Source: Fidelibacterota bacterium (lineage in GTDB: Bacteria; Fidelibacterota; UBA2242). Taken from it: a stretch of 13,705 nucleotides of DNA. Position numbers and translations under genes: made by a program. Of this stretch, positions 1 through 7,215 are shown in pieces; the stretch's first letter is position 1, and each line of letters starts with the position of its first letter. Location of the stretch: contig QNCV01000038.1 of assembly GCA_003645845.1 (NCBI GenBank), positions 1 to 13,705 on the forward strand, given 5' to 3'. Under the pieces are notes generated by a model that saw nothing but the letters and a program-made list of their open reading frames with translations, did not search any database and was not told where the DNA came from.

Positions 1-116
1 AGGACAAAGTGAATAAGGGAATACGGTGCCAGCTCAAGAGAAGTCAAATTCATTGCCGATTGCAAAATATTCTATCATGAACTTTCCATCGGGAATCCTT
101 CGTGACCTTCGGATCT

Positions 117-193
117 AATTTCCAATTTCTAATTTCATCTCCAATTGCCTGTCACACCAGCCGAAAAATCTAAAATCTCAAATCTACAATCTC
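117..193. repeat. Degenerate A/T-rich tandem repeat downstream of the TonB receptor gene
   Basis: Two short clusters of imperfect heptamer-like units are visible. The first has AATTTCC, AATTTCT and AATTTCA in a row at 117-137, then a looser AATTGCC near 143. The second has AAAATCT twice at 165-178, then AAATCT at 180-185 and AATCTC at 188-193. They lie just past the stop codon of the minus-strand receptor gene. No gene or clear hairpin terminator is seen in positions 1-199; the longest open frame there closes near position 80 without recognisable content. The function is unknown. It could be a low-complexity intergenic spacer or a dispersed repeat family. Confidence 0.55.
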
Positions 194-199
194 ATATTA

Positions 200-2659
200 T
201 CAGAATACGGTATCGCCTTCGTCAAAATCCATGTCGTTTTCACCGTTTTTACGATCCTGGTCGTTTTTATAATTGTTGATGTTGTACGTTAATGTTAAGG
301 ATATCATCCGTGCGGCGCGCTGCATTTCAAAATTGGAGTAAAATCCGGGTCCTTCCGATGTGAATTCACGGCGACCGGTTCCAAAAATATCCATCAACTG
401 AATAGTCGCGGACAGTTTTCGGTCATAGAAATCCTGTTTAATTGCAGCATTGGTGAAGAAATTTCCCTCGGTTCGTCCCTGAGCATTTACACTGGGGCTT
501 CTATATATTCCACTCAACTGAATTCGTGTTGATCTACCAAGTCGAAATGTATTATTTACGCGAGTACTCCAGTTAAAACTACCTTCATCAAATGACTGTC
601 CGTAAAGATTGCCTTCAACCCGATAATCATAGATATTGCCCATAATGTTTAGATTCCACCATTTTGTCGGAAACAAAGCAAGCATAAGTTCGGTCCCCAG
701 GGCATAATCCTGCCCGACGTTTTCGAAAGTCATCAGGAAAATATCCTTTTCATAAACCGTGCGTATTCGTTCGACTTTATTATGTGTAACCCGATAATAG
801 GCTTCAAGTGAAAGAAGAGATTTGCCGATAGTTTTCTGATACCCGGCCTCATAAGAATCGATGTATTGGGGTTTTAAACCTGGATTTCCACGCCGGACAT
901 TATAGGCGTCCATCCAAGTCAGAAACGGTTCCAACTGCCATCCCCGTGCACGATAAATACGCCTGGTATAACTGGCCATTAATTGCTGACCATTGCTCAT
1001 TTGATAGGATGTGTGAAAAGTTGGGTAAATGTTCCAACGGTCAATTGTAAATTCTTCATCCTCTCCAATAAGTTTGATTAAACGGTATGTATATTCTCCA
1101 CGTAAACCGACTTGAAATTCTAATGACGAAACGTTGCCGGCGTAAATTAAATAGCTGGATTGAATCAAGTCCGTATAATCGGTTGTATGGCTGAAGGAAT
1201 CCTGGAGTACATAGGTATTAGACTGTGCATTCCAGTTTGACATACTGTTTTTATCATCGGATAGCATGTATCGTGACTGATATCCGGCTTCTATCCTGTC
1301 ATCTTCATTAACGGGAAGAACGTAATCAACTTTGAATTCACTCCGGGTTCTTGGCCCGGATTCGGTCGAGATTTGGCCTGAAGTCTTACTCCCCAATTCA
1401 TCCAGGAGCTCGTTTAATGATTCTTCATCGCCTTCACGTTTATCGAAGTTAATCTGGCTACTGATCTCATGGCCTTCTTTTGGAAATGTATGCCGGTAAT
1501 CAAGATTGATCGAGTAATAGTCACCACCCCGGCTGAAATTGCTGATGCTTGTGTAATAGGTTGTTGAGTCATCCTGTGAAGACCATTGTTTATAATCCCT
1601 TTCAAAGTCTCTATTCCTGTGCCGTGAACCGTAGCGCACACTAAATCGCAACAAATCGGCTGGGGTCAGGTCAATATCAATTCCACCTCTGAAACCTCCG
1701 GAGGGGCCGCCCCACTCCACGTTGCCGCCGGCGTTAATATAGGAAGTATCATTATTAATCGATGTCCATGATTCCGAATGCATACTACCAGGCATTATAC
1801 GTTTATTGTAGTCGGCACCGAAGTAAATATTCGTATGACTACGTTTCCAACTGAGCAGAAAATCACCACCATAGCTGCCATAATTACCGGCATTTACATT
1901 AATAAGTCCCGTAACGCCACTTTGCTTATGCTTTTTTGTGATAACGTTGATAATTCCCGCCACACCGTCAGGGTCATATTTAGCTGACGGATTTGTGACA
2001 ATTTCGATATTTTCAATGGTACTGGCCGGAATTGTCTGTAAGGCGTCATTGGCATCCAGAATGGACGGCCGGCCGTCAATCAATAAAGTAAAACTGTCGC
2101 TCCCGCGCAGGCTGACATTGCCCTCTATGTCAACACTTACAGACGGAACATTTTCAAGAACATCCACGGCGGTTCCGGAAATGGAGGTAAATTGCTTGCT
2201 GACGTTTATAACCTTTTTATCTATTTGAAATTCAATAATCGGTTTTTCACCCAGTACTTCCACACTGCCCATTGCAAGGACATCGGGGGTGATTTCGATC
2301 CGGCCGAGATCAAGCTCTATTTGATTTGGTCGAATCCGCAAACTGTCTATAGTAAAGGCCTTAAAGCCAATAAATTTAATTTCCAGCAGGTACAAGCCGA
2401 CCTGCAGATCGGTTAATGAAAAAAAACCGTTGGAATCGGTAATCGTTCCGGTGGCCTGTTCGTTAGTACGCCGTCTGTACAAAACAACATTTGCATATTC
2501 CACCGGTTTACTGTTTTTAGCGTCATACACAAATCCTTTGATCGAGCCTTTTGGCATCGGATTGCGGCGGGGACTTTGCTGGGCGTATGATGGGATGATT
2601 GTTAGGATTACAAAGATTGCAATTACTGAAATTAAACAGAATCGGGAAAAATTATTCAT
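200..2659 (-). CDS. TonB-dependent receptor, outer-membrane beta-barrel family with CarboxypepD_reg-like domain
   Basis: An 819-residue outer-membrane receptor predicted to take up a ligand with TonB-ExbBD energy. Residues 1-26 form a signal peptide ending in PSYA before QQS. Residues about 39-125 are a carboxypeptidase-regulatory-like beta-sandwich (GSIKGFVYDA start, ITDSNGFFSL turn). Residues about 140-245 form the plug, with the typical VLENVPSVSVD, VSLRGS, LLIDGRPS and YDPDGVAGIINVITKK strings. The rest is a barrel of alternating aromatic and hydrophilic strands with many Y/R/N turns, closing near LTLTYNINNYK. A short charged, acidic tail ending in Phe follows. The ATG start is preceded by a good AAAGGA site six bases upstream on the minus strand. 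It is transcribed divergently from the glycosyltransferase. I see no TonB box and cannot name the ligand. Proximity to murein-salvage genes makes a glycan ligand possible, but the opposite strand and the separation weaken that. The family call is firm. Confidence 0.93.
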   Translation of the reverse strand: MNNFSRFCLISVIAIFVILTIIPSYAQQSPRRNPMPKGSIKGFVYDAKNSKPVEYANVVLYRRRTNEQATGTITDSNGFFSLTDLQVGLYLLEIKFIGFKAFTIDSLRIRPNQIELDLGRIEITPDVLAMGSVEVLGEKPIIEFQIDKKVINVSKQFTSISGTAVDVLENVPSVSVDIEGNVSLRGSDSFTLLIDGRPSILDANDALQTIPASTIENIEIVTNPSAKYDPDGVAGIINVITKKHKQSGVTGLINVNAGNYGSYGGDFLLSWKRSHTNIYFGADYNKRIMPGSMHSESWTSINNDTSYINAGGNVEWGGPSGGFRGGIDIDLTPADLLRFSVRYGSRHRNRDFERDYKQWSSQDDSTTYYTSISNFSRGGDYYSINLDYRHTFPKEGHEISSQINFDKREGDEESLNELLDELGSKTSGQISTESGPRTRSEFKVDYVLPVNEDDRIEAGYQSRYMLSDDKNSMSNWNAQSNTYVLQDSFSHTTDYTDLIQSSYLIYAGNVSSLEFQVGLRGEYTYRLIKLIGEDEEFTIDRWNIYPTFHTSYQMSNGQQLMASYTRRIYRARGWQLEPFLTWMDAYNVRRGNPGLKPQYIDSYEAGYQKTIGKSLLSLEAYYRVTHNKVERIRTVYEKDIFLMTFENVGQDYALGTELMLALFPTKWWNLNIMGNIYDYRVEGNLYGQSFDEGSFNWSTRVNNTFRLGRSTRIQLSGIYRSPSVNAQGRTEGNFFTNAAIKQDFYDRKLSATIQLMDIFGTGRREFTSEGPGFYSNFEMQRAARMISLTLTYNINNYKNDQDRKNGENDMDFDEGDTVF

Positions 2660-2836
2660 ATTAAATCCTTTCAGGTCAAAGTTAAGCTCAGACGTGTTAG
2701 AAAATCACACGGGCGTAAATCTAATAAAAATCATGTTACATAAACAGGCATTTTGTTGTACGCACCAGTGCTTAGATACATTAAAATTAAAAAGGTTAAA
2801 ATTGTAGCATTACATTTTATTTCCAAACCAAATAAA

Positions 2837-2871
2837 TTGTTAGAAAATTTTATCAAAATTTGTTAGTTTTG
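2837..2871 (+). promoter_or_regulatory. Possible Bacteroidota-like promoter before the glycosyltransferase
   Basis: TAGTTTTG at 2864-2871 fits the TAnnTTTG -7 element described for Bacteroidota, and a TTG lies at 2837-2839. The 24-base gap is longer than usual for that promoter class, so the call is weak. A start a few bases downstream would leave a leader of roughly 70 bases before the ATG at 2948. The divergent region 2660-2947 must also hold the receptor promoter. Confidence 0.25.
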
Positions 2872-2937
2872 TGACATTACTAATGAGTTGATCTTGAAAA
2901 ATCAAAAAATTTCGAACAAAGACAATAACAGAAACCT

Positions 2938-2942
2938 GGAGA
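2938..2942 (+). promoter_or_regulatory. Ribosome binding site that sets the glycosyltransferase start
   Basis: GGAGA sits five bases before the ATG at 2948. The more upstream in-frame TTG at 2888 has no purine-rich site in front of it. This favours the 523-residue protein over the 543-residue version. Confidence 0.7.
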
Positions 2943-2947
2943 AATGG

Positions 2948-4519
2948 ATGAGTGAGAATAACGGAAAAATATCTTTCAGTGTAATTCTGTATTTCAATGA
3001 AAATCATTACCTTGAGCCGAAGCATTTTTCCAAACTATTGGATTCGGTCATTAATCAGGGAATCGCAATCAATGAAATTGTTATATTGAATCAAAATGCG
3101 GATAATATTCCGATATTTGATTTTAAATCCTGCCGCTATGGGATCATTAATTGCGGAGAAACAAATCCGGCCGAAGCTTTGAATCAGGCTATCCGAAATG
3201 CTACGGGAAATTACATTGTTTACATTGACAATCGCGATGCCGATATTGAGTTAAAACGTTCTTATCTCGAGACCGTTGAAATCGCCATTGAAAAATATCC
3301 GGAACTGGGAATGTTGTATGCCGATTACGACCTGATTGAAAATGACAAGCGCAAGGAAATTCGTCTGTTAAAACATCATCATGGTCGTTTGCGGGATACT
3401 CAGGATTATGGTCGGGTATTTACATTTTCGAAGAAGGCGCTGGCGAATTGCGGGTATTTTGACGAATCGGTTAAATATAAATTTATGTATGATATCCGGC
3501 TAAAACTATCGCAGAAAAATGACATTGTACACATTTCAAATAGACATGCCGGTTGTCTGTACAGCGTTGTTGCTCAGGGAAAAGAGCACAATGTGTTTGA
3601 CTATTTGCTGGCGGGAAAAGAAATACAGTTGGAAGCCGAACGGGTTCTGACCGAACATTTAAAGCGGATTGACGCCTATCTGAAGCCCGGATATAATTAT
3701 CACAAACGACCTGATATCAGCAAATCTTACCAATATAAAGCCTCGGTTGTGATTCCGGTAAATAACCGACCGGAATTCATTGAATCGGCCTTAAACTCGG
3801 TCTTTAACCAGACGGTAAAGGACATTGAGATTATCGTTGTGGTGAATGGCGGTATTCAGGACCCGACTGTCAAAGAGGTCAATAAATATTTGCCCGGTGG
3901 CAGTCGGTTTGATGACAGTAAACCTCCTGTTCAACTGGTTGTATCGGATATAAACAATATCGGTTTGTCAATTAATATGGGTATTAAACAGGCGGCGGGA
4001 GAGTATTACATTCAACTGGACAGTGACGACCGATTAAAACCTGACGCGGTTGAAAAAGTCATAGCAATGTTTGATTCTGACCCGAGCATCGGTATAGTTA
4101 TCGGTTCCTATGAGGTCTGGGAGAAAAAGGATTCCGGTGAGTTTGTCAGGATGGAAGAAATTCCGGTAGTTACCCATGATGAATGGACCGATGATAACGG
4201 ACGAAACAATCTGCTGCATATCAATGGCGCAGGAGCTCCCCGTTGTATACCGATCAGCATCATTAAAGAGATGGGATATTTCGGCATCAATGATGAACCC
4301 TATGCGCGAAATTATGGAGAAGATTACGATATGGTTCTGAAAATCAGTGAAAAGTACAAGGTAGGGCGCATTTACGAACCGATATACGAAGTGGTTCGTC
4401 ATTCGGGCGGTACGGATCACAGTATTGACCAGGAAACAATTGATCGCAACGATGAGGCCAAAGATTACATGCGTCTCCTGGCTGTTCAGCGGAGAATTCA
4501 ACTTGGTATGAAGCAATAG
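2948..4519 (+). CDS. Family 2 glycosyltransferase with two tandem GT-A modules
   Basis: A 523-residue soluble protein with no signal peptide or membrane segment, so cytoplasmic or peripheral. It probably transfers sugar from a nucleotide donor onto a surface polysaccharide or other acceptor. The C-terminal module (about residues 260-505) is a standard GT2 fold: ASVVIPVNNRPEFIESALNSV opening, IQLDSDD at about 355-361 as the metal-binding DXD site, and NYGEDYDMVLKIS near 455-467 as the acidic catalytic-base region. The N-terminal module (about 8-205) has the same layout (FSVILYFNEN, ALNQAIRNATGNYIVYIDNRDAD, YDIRLKLS), but its DXD region reads DNRDAD and is not canonical. I chose ATG 2948 because GGAGA precedes it; a TTG at 2888 would add 20 residues unlike the family. 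It is about 135 bases from the next gene, so it may be outside the salvage operon. The family is certain; donor and acceptor are unknown. Confidence 0.88.
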   Translation: MSENNGKISFSVILYFNENHYLEPKHFSKLLDSVINQGIAINEIVILNQNADNIPIFDFKSCRYGIINCGETNPAEALNQAIRNATGNYIVYIDNRDADIELKRSYLETVEIAIEKYPELGMLYADYDLIENDKRKEIRLLKHHHGRLRDTQDYGRVFTFSKKALANCGYFDESVKYKFMYDIRLKLSQKNDIVHISNRHAGCLYSVVAQGKEHNVFDYLLAGKEIQLEAERVLTEHLKRIDAYLKPGYNYHKRPDISKSYQYKASVVIPVNNRPEFIESALNSVFNQTVKDIEIIVVVNGGIQDPTVKEVNKYLPGGSRFDDSKPPVQLVVSDINNIGLSINMGIKQAAGEYYIQLDSDDRLKPDAVEKVIAMFDSDPSIGIVIGSYEVWEKKDSGEFVRMEEIPVVTHDEWTDDNGRNNLLHINGAGAPRCIPISIIKEMGYFGINDEPYARNYGEDYDMVLKISEKYKVGRIYEPIYEVVRHSGGTDHSIDQETIDRNDEAKDYMRLLAVQRRIQLGMKQ

Positions 4520-4579
4520 GATATACACGTAACAAATGAGACAGATGTTTGTTGAGAATTCGATTTATCCGGTTTTTAT

Positions 4580-4608
4580 TTGCAAACAAGAGGAATAAGA
4601 AATAAACT
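4580..4608 (+). promoter_or_regulatory. Possible sigma-70-like promoter before the kinase gene
   Basis: TTGCAA at 4580-4585 and TAAACT at 4603-4608 are separated by 17 bases. They lie in the 135-base gap between the glycosyltransferase and the kinase, about 45 bases before the kinase ATG. The -10 match is only moderate, so this is a candidate for operon initiation and not an established promoter. Confidence 0.25.
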
Positions 4609-4654
4609 ATTTCATTATAAATCTTTACCGGGATATTAACTGAAAGTGAGGAAA

Positions 4655-5848
4655 ATGCGAGATTTTTTATTGATCGGAGTTGACGGTGGTGCAACCAAAG
4701 TGAATTGCTGGTCTGTAAAAGTTGATGAAAACGGAAAATTCAGTCTGGGTGATACAAATGTGGTTCATTCTTATAGTGAATATTCAGAATTCGATCCGGA
4801 ATTTGTTCCCGTAGAATTGAATATCCAGTTGGCCGAACGTGCAAACGGTTCAATCAATCTGCTTGAGTCTGAAAAGCGACAGGCCGTAGCCTATACAAAA
4901 GCATGTGCAGATGCAATCATTGAAGTCGTCCGGCGTGAACATCGGCATCGTATTTTGGTGGGAATCGGAATGCCCGGTCTCAAGACCGCCGATCAGAGGG
5001 GAATATCGGCCATGGCGAATGGCCCGCGGCAAACTAACTATGCTGAAAATATTGAGAAAGAGCTTACTAATGCGGGCTTAGAATTAGTTGCACCGATTGG
5101 TCATATCGGTAGCGATGCTTTTTATTGTGGCCTGGGTGAAGAGTATGCCTTAGCGGGTCAATTCAGGGACGTCAGGAATTCCTATTACCTGGGAGGCGGA
5201 ACCGGAGCGGCCGACGCATTAAAATTACAGGGAAAATTAATTTCACTGGATGATATCAGCGGATGGTTTTTAAAAACCTGGGAAATGAAATGTCCGGAAG
5301 GTCGATCTCTTGAAACCTATGTGGCATCCAGGGGAATTCAAAGCCTCTTTGGCGAACTGTCCGGAAAAACACTGGCTGGACTTAATTCCCGGGAAATATA
5401 CCCACCTCAGATAAAAGCAATGGCATTGCAGGGAAATCAAGCAGCCCGGACTACTTTTGAAAAAGTTGCCAAATATCTGGCGTTACTGCTTTATGAGCGG
5501 ATTACCACACTCTATGCAGGCTGGCAGGGATTTTTTGATTTCGTTAATCCAAACCGTCCCGCTCCGGAACCGGAACACCGGTATTTGGGAACATTGCTGG
5601 ATAGAATCATCATTGGGCAACGCCTGGGTGACATATTCAGGGAATCCGAAAAGGACCCGATTCTATGGCAACCGTTTATTCAATCTTTGAATATACTGAT
5701 TTGTGAGTCCTCAGTTCTTGATGATGATGCTAAAAGCCACTATTGCGATGGTGGACATTTTGATTTCAACCGGATTGGTTATTCAAATTTAAGAGAGGCA
5801 CCGGCTTTGGGTGCAGGGATTGATGCTTATTTGAATTATAAGGAGTGA
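4655..5848 (+). CDS. ROK-family sugar kinase, probable amino-sugar (MurNAc/GlcNAc) kinase
   Basis: A 397-residue cytoplasmic ATP-dependent sugar kinase. Visible ROK/ASKHA features, in order, are IGVDGGATK near residues 7-15 (phosphate-1 loop), GIGMPG at 103-108, and SDAFYCGLGE near 153-162. That last string aligns with the NDA motif holding the catalytic Asp, here about D154. LGGGTGAAD near 179-187 (phosphate-2) and APALGAGIDAY at the C-terminus follow. The string CPEGRSLETYVASRGI (about 213-228) corresponds to the ROK zinc region, but the usual GH and CxCGxxGC ligands are reduced to one Cys. It is longer than most ROK kinases (about 300-320 residues), with extra sequence after residue 40 and after 300. 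Context with AmpG- and DUF1343-like genes suggests MurNAc or GlcNAc phosphorylation; substrate is inferred. ATG 4655 follows GTGAGG at short spacing, and a GTG at 4646 is an alternative start. Its end carries the next gene's ribosome binding site. Confidence 0.82.
   Translation: MRDFLLIGVDGGATKVNCWSVKVDENGKFSLGDTNVVHSYSEYSEFDPEFVPVELNIQLAERANGSINLLESEKRQAVAYTKACADAIIEVVRREHRHRILVGIGMPGLKTADQRGISAMANGPRQTNYAENIEKELTNAGLELVAPIGHIGSDAFYCGLGEEYALAGQFRDVRNSYYLGGGTGAADALKLQGKLISLDDISGWFLKTWEMKCPEGRSLETYVASRGIQSLFGELSGKTLAGLNSREIYPPQIKAMALQGNQAARTTFEKVAKYLALLLYERITTLYAGWQGFFDFVNPNRPAPEPEHRYLGTLLDRIIIGQRLGDIFRESEKDPILWQPFIQSLNILICESSVLDDDAKSHYCDGGHFDFNRIGYSNLREAPALGAGIDAYLNYKE
5840..5845 (+). promoter_or_regulatory. 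Ribosome binding site AAGGAG inside the end of the kinase gene
   Basis: AAGGAG overlaps the last sense codons of the kinase and lies eight bases before the ATG at 5854. This makes the GTG at 5845, which overlaps the site itself, an unlikely start, and suggests coupled translation of kinase and SpoIID-domain genes. A GTG at 5851 remains a less likely alternative. Confidence 0.75.
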
Positions 5849-5853
5849 CAGTG

Positions 5854-7203
5854 ATGCTTACACCTAATGTTATTCCCTCCAAAGAACCGGAACTAAGGGT
5901 CGGGATTGTTCTTCCGGAAGACAAATTGACAAAGATTGAAATAGTGACACCGGATTCACCTGATTACCAGTTACAATCTGATGAAAAAAATCCTGAACTT
6001 TTGAGTGGCGATGCCAGCCTCAGATTTGAAATTATTAATGATCAGATTGCGGCATTCATTAATGATCAGACGACATTAGCGGCCAATCGGTGGGTTGTAA
6101 AACCTCTTCAATCCTTCAGAAAAATTACAAATAAATCGGGTCTTAAAGTCAAAAGCGTAATAGCCGGACGAGGATTTCACTGGAAAAAAAATATTGATGT
6201 GTATCTACCCGGATCTGTTGATATTCGAATCGTTGACGGCGTTTTGCTTTTAACAAATGTGGTTCCGATTGAACAGTACCTGATGTGCGTGGCAACGTCC
6301 GAAATGGGGGCGGCATGCCCTCCGGCTCTCATCGAATCCCAGACGATTGTGGCGCGTTCCTGGATGCTGGCAAATGTGGAGATGAAGCACCGCAATCTGG
6401 ATCTGGATGTGTGCAACGATGATTGCTGTCAGCGTTATCAGGGAACGACATTTCTCAGCGAAGATGCCGTGCAGGGTACTATGAATACTTACGGCAAAGT
6501 CTTAATTTATAATGATAAAATTTGCGATGCCCGCTACTACAAAAGTTGTGGAGGCATTACCGAAACCTTCGAAAATGTATTTGGTGGGGAGCCGGTGAAT
6601 TACCTTCAACCCGTTGTTGATGCTCCCGGAAATTTTCAACATAGTGCTTTGCCGTTGGATTCCGAAGAAAGCGTCAAAAGATGGATTGACGATGTGCCCG
6701 ACACTTTCTGCAGTCCCCATACCATTCCGGAAAATGACCTGACTAAATACCTGGGAAGTGTGGATGAGGAGGGCAAATATTTTCGCTGGAATTTCAGATA
6801 TACCCAAAAAGAAATCACAGCGCTGTTGAATTTTAAACTAAATTTAAATGCGAAGGAAATTCTGGCTCTTGAGCCGATTCACCGGGGTTTTTCGGGGAGA
6901 ATAACCAAAATAAGAATTGTCTACAAGAATTCTTCGAATGAAAGAAAATCCGTGATCGTGTCAGATCAGTATAATATCCGTCAGGCTTTGCACGACCTGT
7001 TTTTATACAGTTCTGCGTTTGTCGTCAATGTCGAATACGGAAGTGGTGATGCTCCGAAAGCCTTTAATTTAAAAGGCGCCGGCTGGGGACACGGTGTCGG
7101 CTATTGCCAGATCGGCGCTTTGGGAATGGCGTTAAAAGGATATTCCACCGAAGATATCGTGCTGCATTACTATCCAGGTTCTCAACTGAAAAAAATCTAT
7201 TAA
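5854..7203 (+). CDS. SpoIID/LytB domain protein without a signal peptide
   Basis: A 449-residue protein of the SpoIID/LytB (amidase enhancer) family. SpoIID itself is a lytic transglycosylase acting on peptide-stripped glycan strands. The SpoIID domain starts near residue 115 (VYLPGSVDIRIVDG). It continues through VVPIEQYLMCVATSEMGAA, where the Glu of SEM (about E150) matches the SpoIID catalytic Glu. IESQTIVARSWML, the Cys-rich VCNDDCCQRYQG (about 186-197) and YYKSCGGITETF follow. It closes with GAGWGHGVGYCQIGA near 408-422 and LHYYPG at the end. The Cys cluster occupies the place where SpoIID enzymes can bind zinc. The first 110 residues look like a beta-rich extra domain. The N-terminus (MLTPNVIPSKEPELRVG) has no hydrophobic stretch, and no upstream in-frame start supplies one, so the product should stay in the cytoplasm. 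It is five bases after the kinase and twelve before the AmpG-like permease. The role in salvage is inferred. Confidence 0.85.
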   Translation: MLTPNVIPSKEPELRVGIVLPEDKLTKIEIVTPDSPDYQLQSDEKNPELLSGDASLRFEIINDQIAAFINDQTTLAANRWVVKPLQSFRKITNKSGLKVKSVIAGRGFHWKKNIDVYLPGSVDIRIVDGVLLLTNVVPIEQYLMCVATSEMGAACPPALIESQTIVARSWMLANVEMKHRNLDLDVCNDDCCQRYQGTTFLSEDAVQGTMNTYGKVLIYNDKICDARYYKSCGGITETFENVFGGEPVNYLQPVVDAPGNFQHSALPLDSEESVKRWIDDVPDTFCSPHTIPENDLTKYLGSVDEEGKYFRWNFRYTQKEITALLNFKLNLNAKEILALEPIHRGFSGRITKIRIVYKNSSNERKSVIVSDQYNIRQALHDLFLYSSAFVVNVEYGSGDAPKAFNLKGAGWGHGVGYCQIGALGMALKGYSTEDIVLHYYPGSQLKKIY

Positions 7204-7215
7204 TCGGGAAATACT

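Noticed and set aside
1..80. Possible 3' end of a gene at the left edge
   Set aside because: The only frame open to about position 80 is short and without family-like sequence; nothing supports it.
2773..2800. Minus-strand promoter for the receptor (TTTAAC, 16 bases, TATCTA)
   Set aside because: Both hexamers match consensus poorly in an A/T-rich region where such matches arise by chance.
1778..2807. Open frames on the plus strand opposite the TonB receptor
   Set aside because: They are antisense shadows of the receptor gene, with no recognisable domains and no convincing ribosome binding sites.
2888..2947. TTG at 2888 as the glycosyltransferase start
   Set aside because: No ribosome binding site precedes it, while ATG 2948 has GGAGA at ideal spacing and begins just before the conserved GT2 fold.
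4530..4552. Terminator after the glycosyltransferase (AACAAA paired with TTTGTT)
   Set aside because: The stem is six A/T-rich pairs with an 11-base loop and no U-run, too weak to call.
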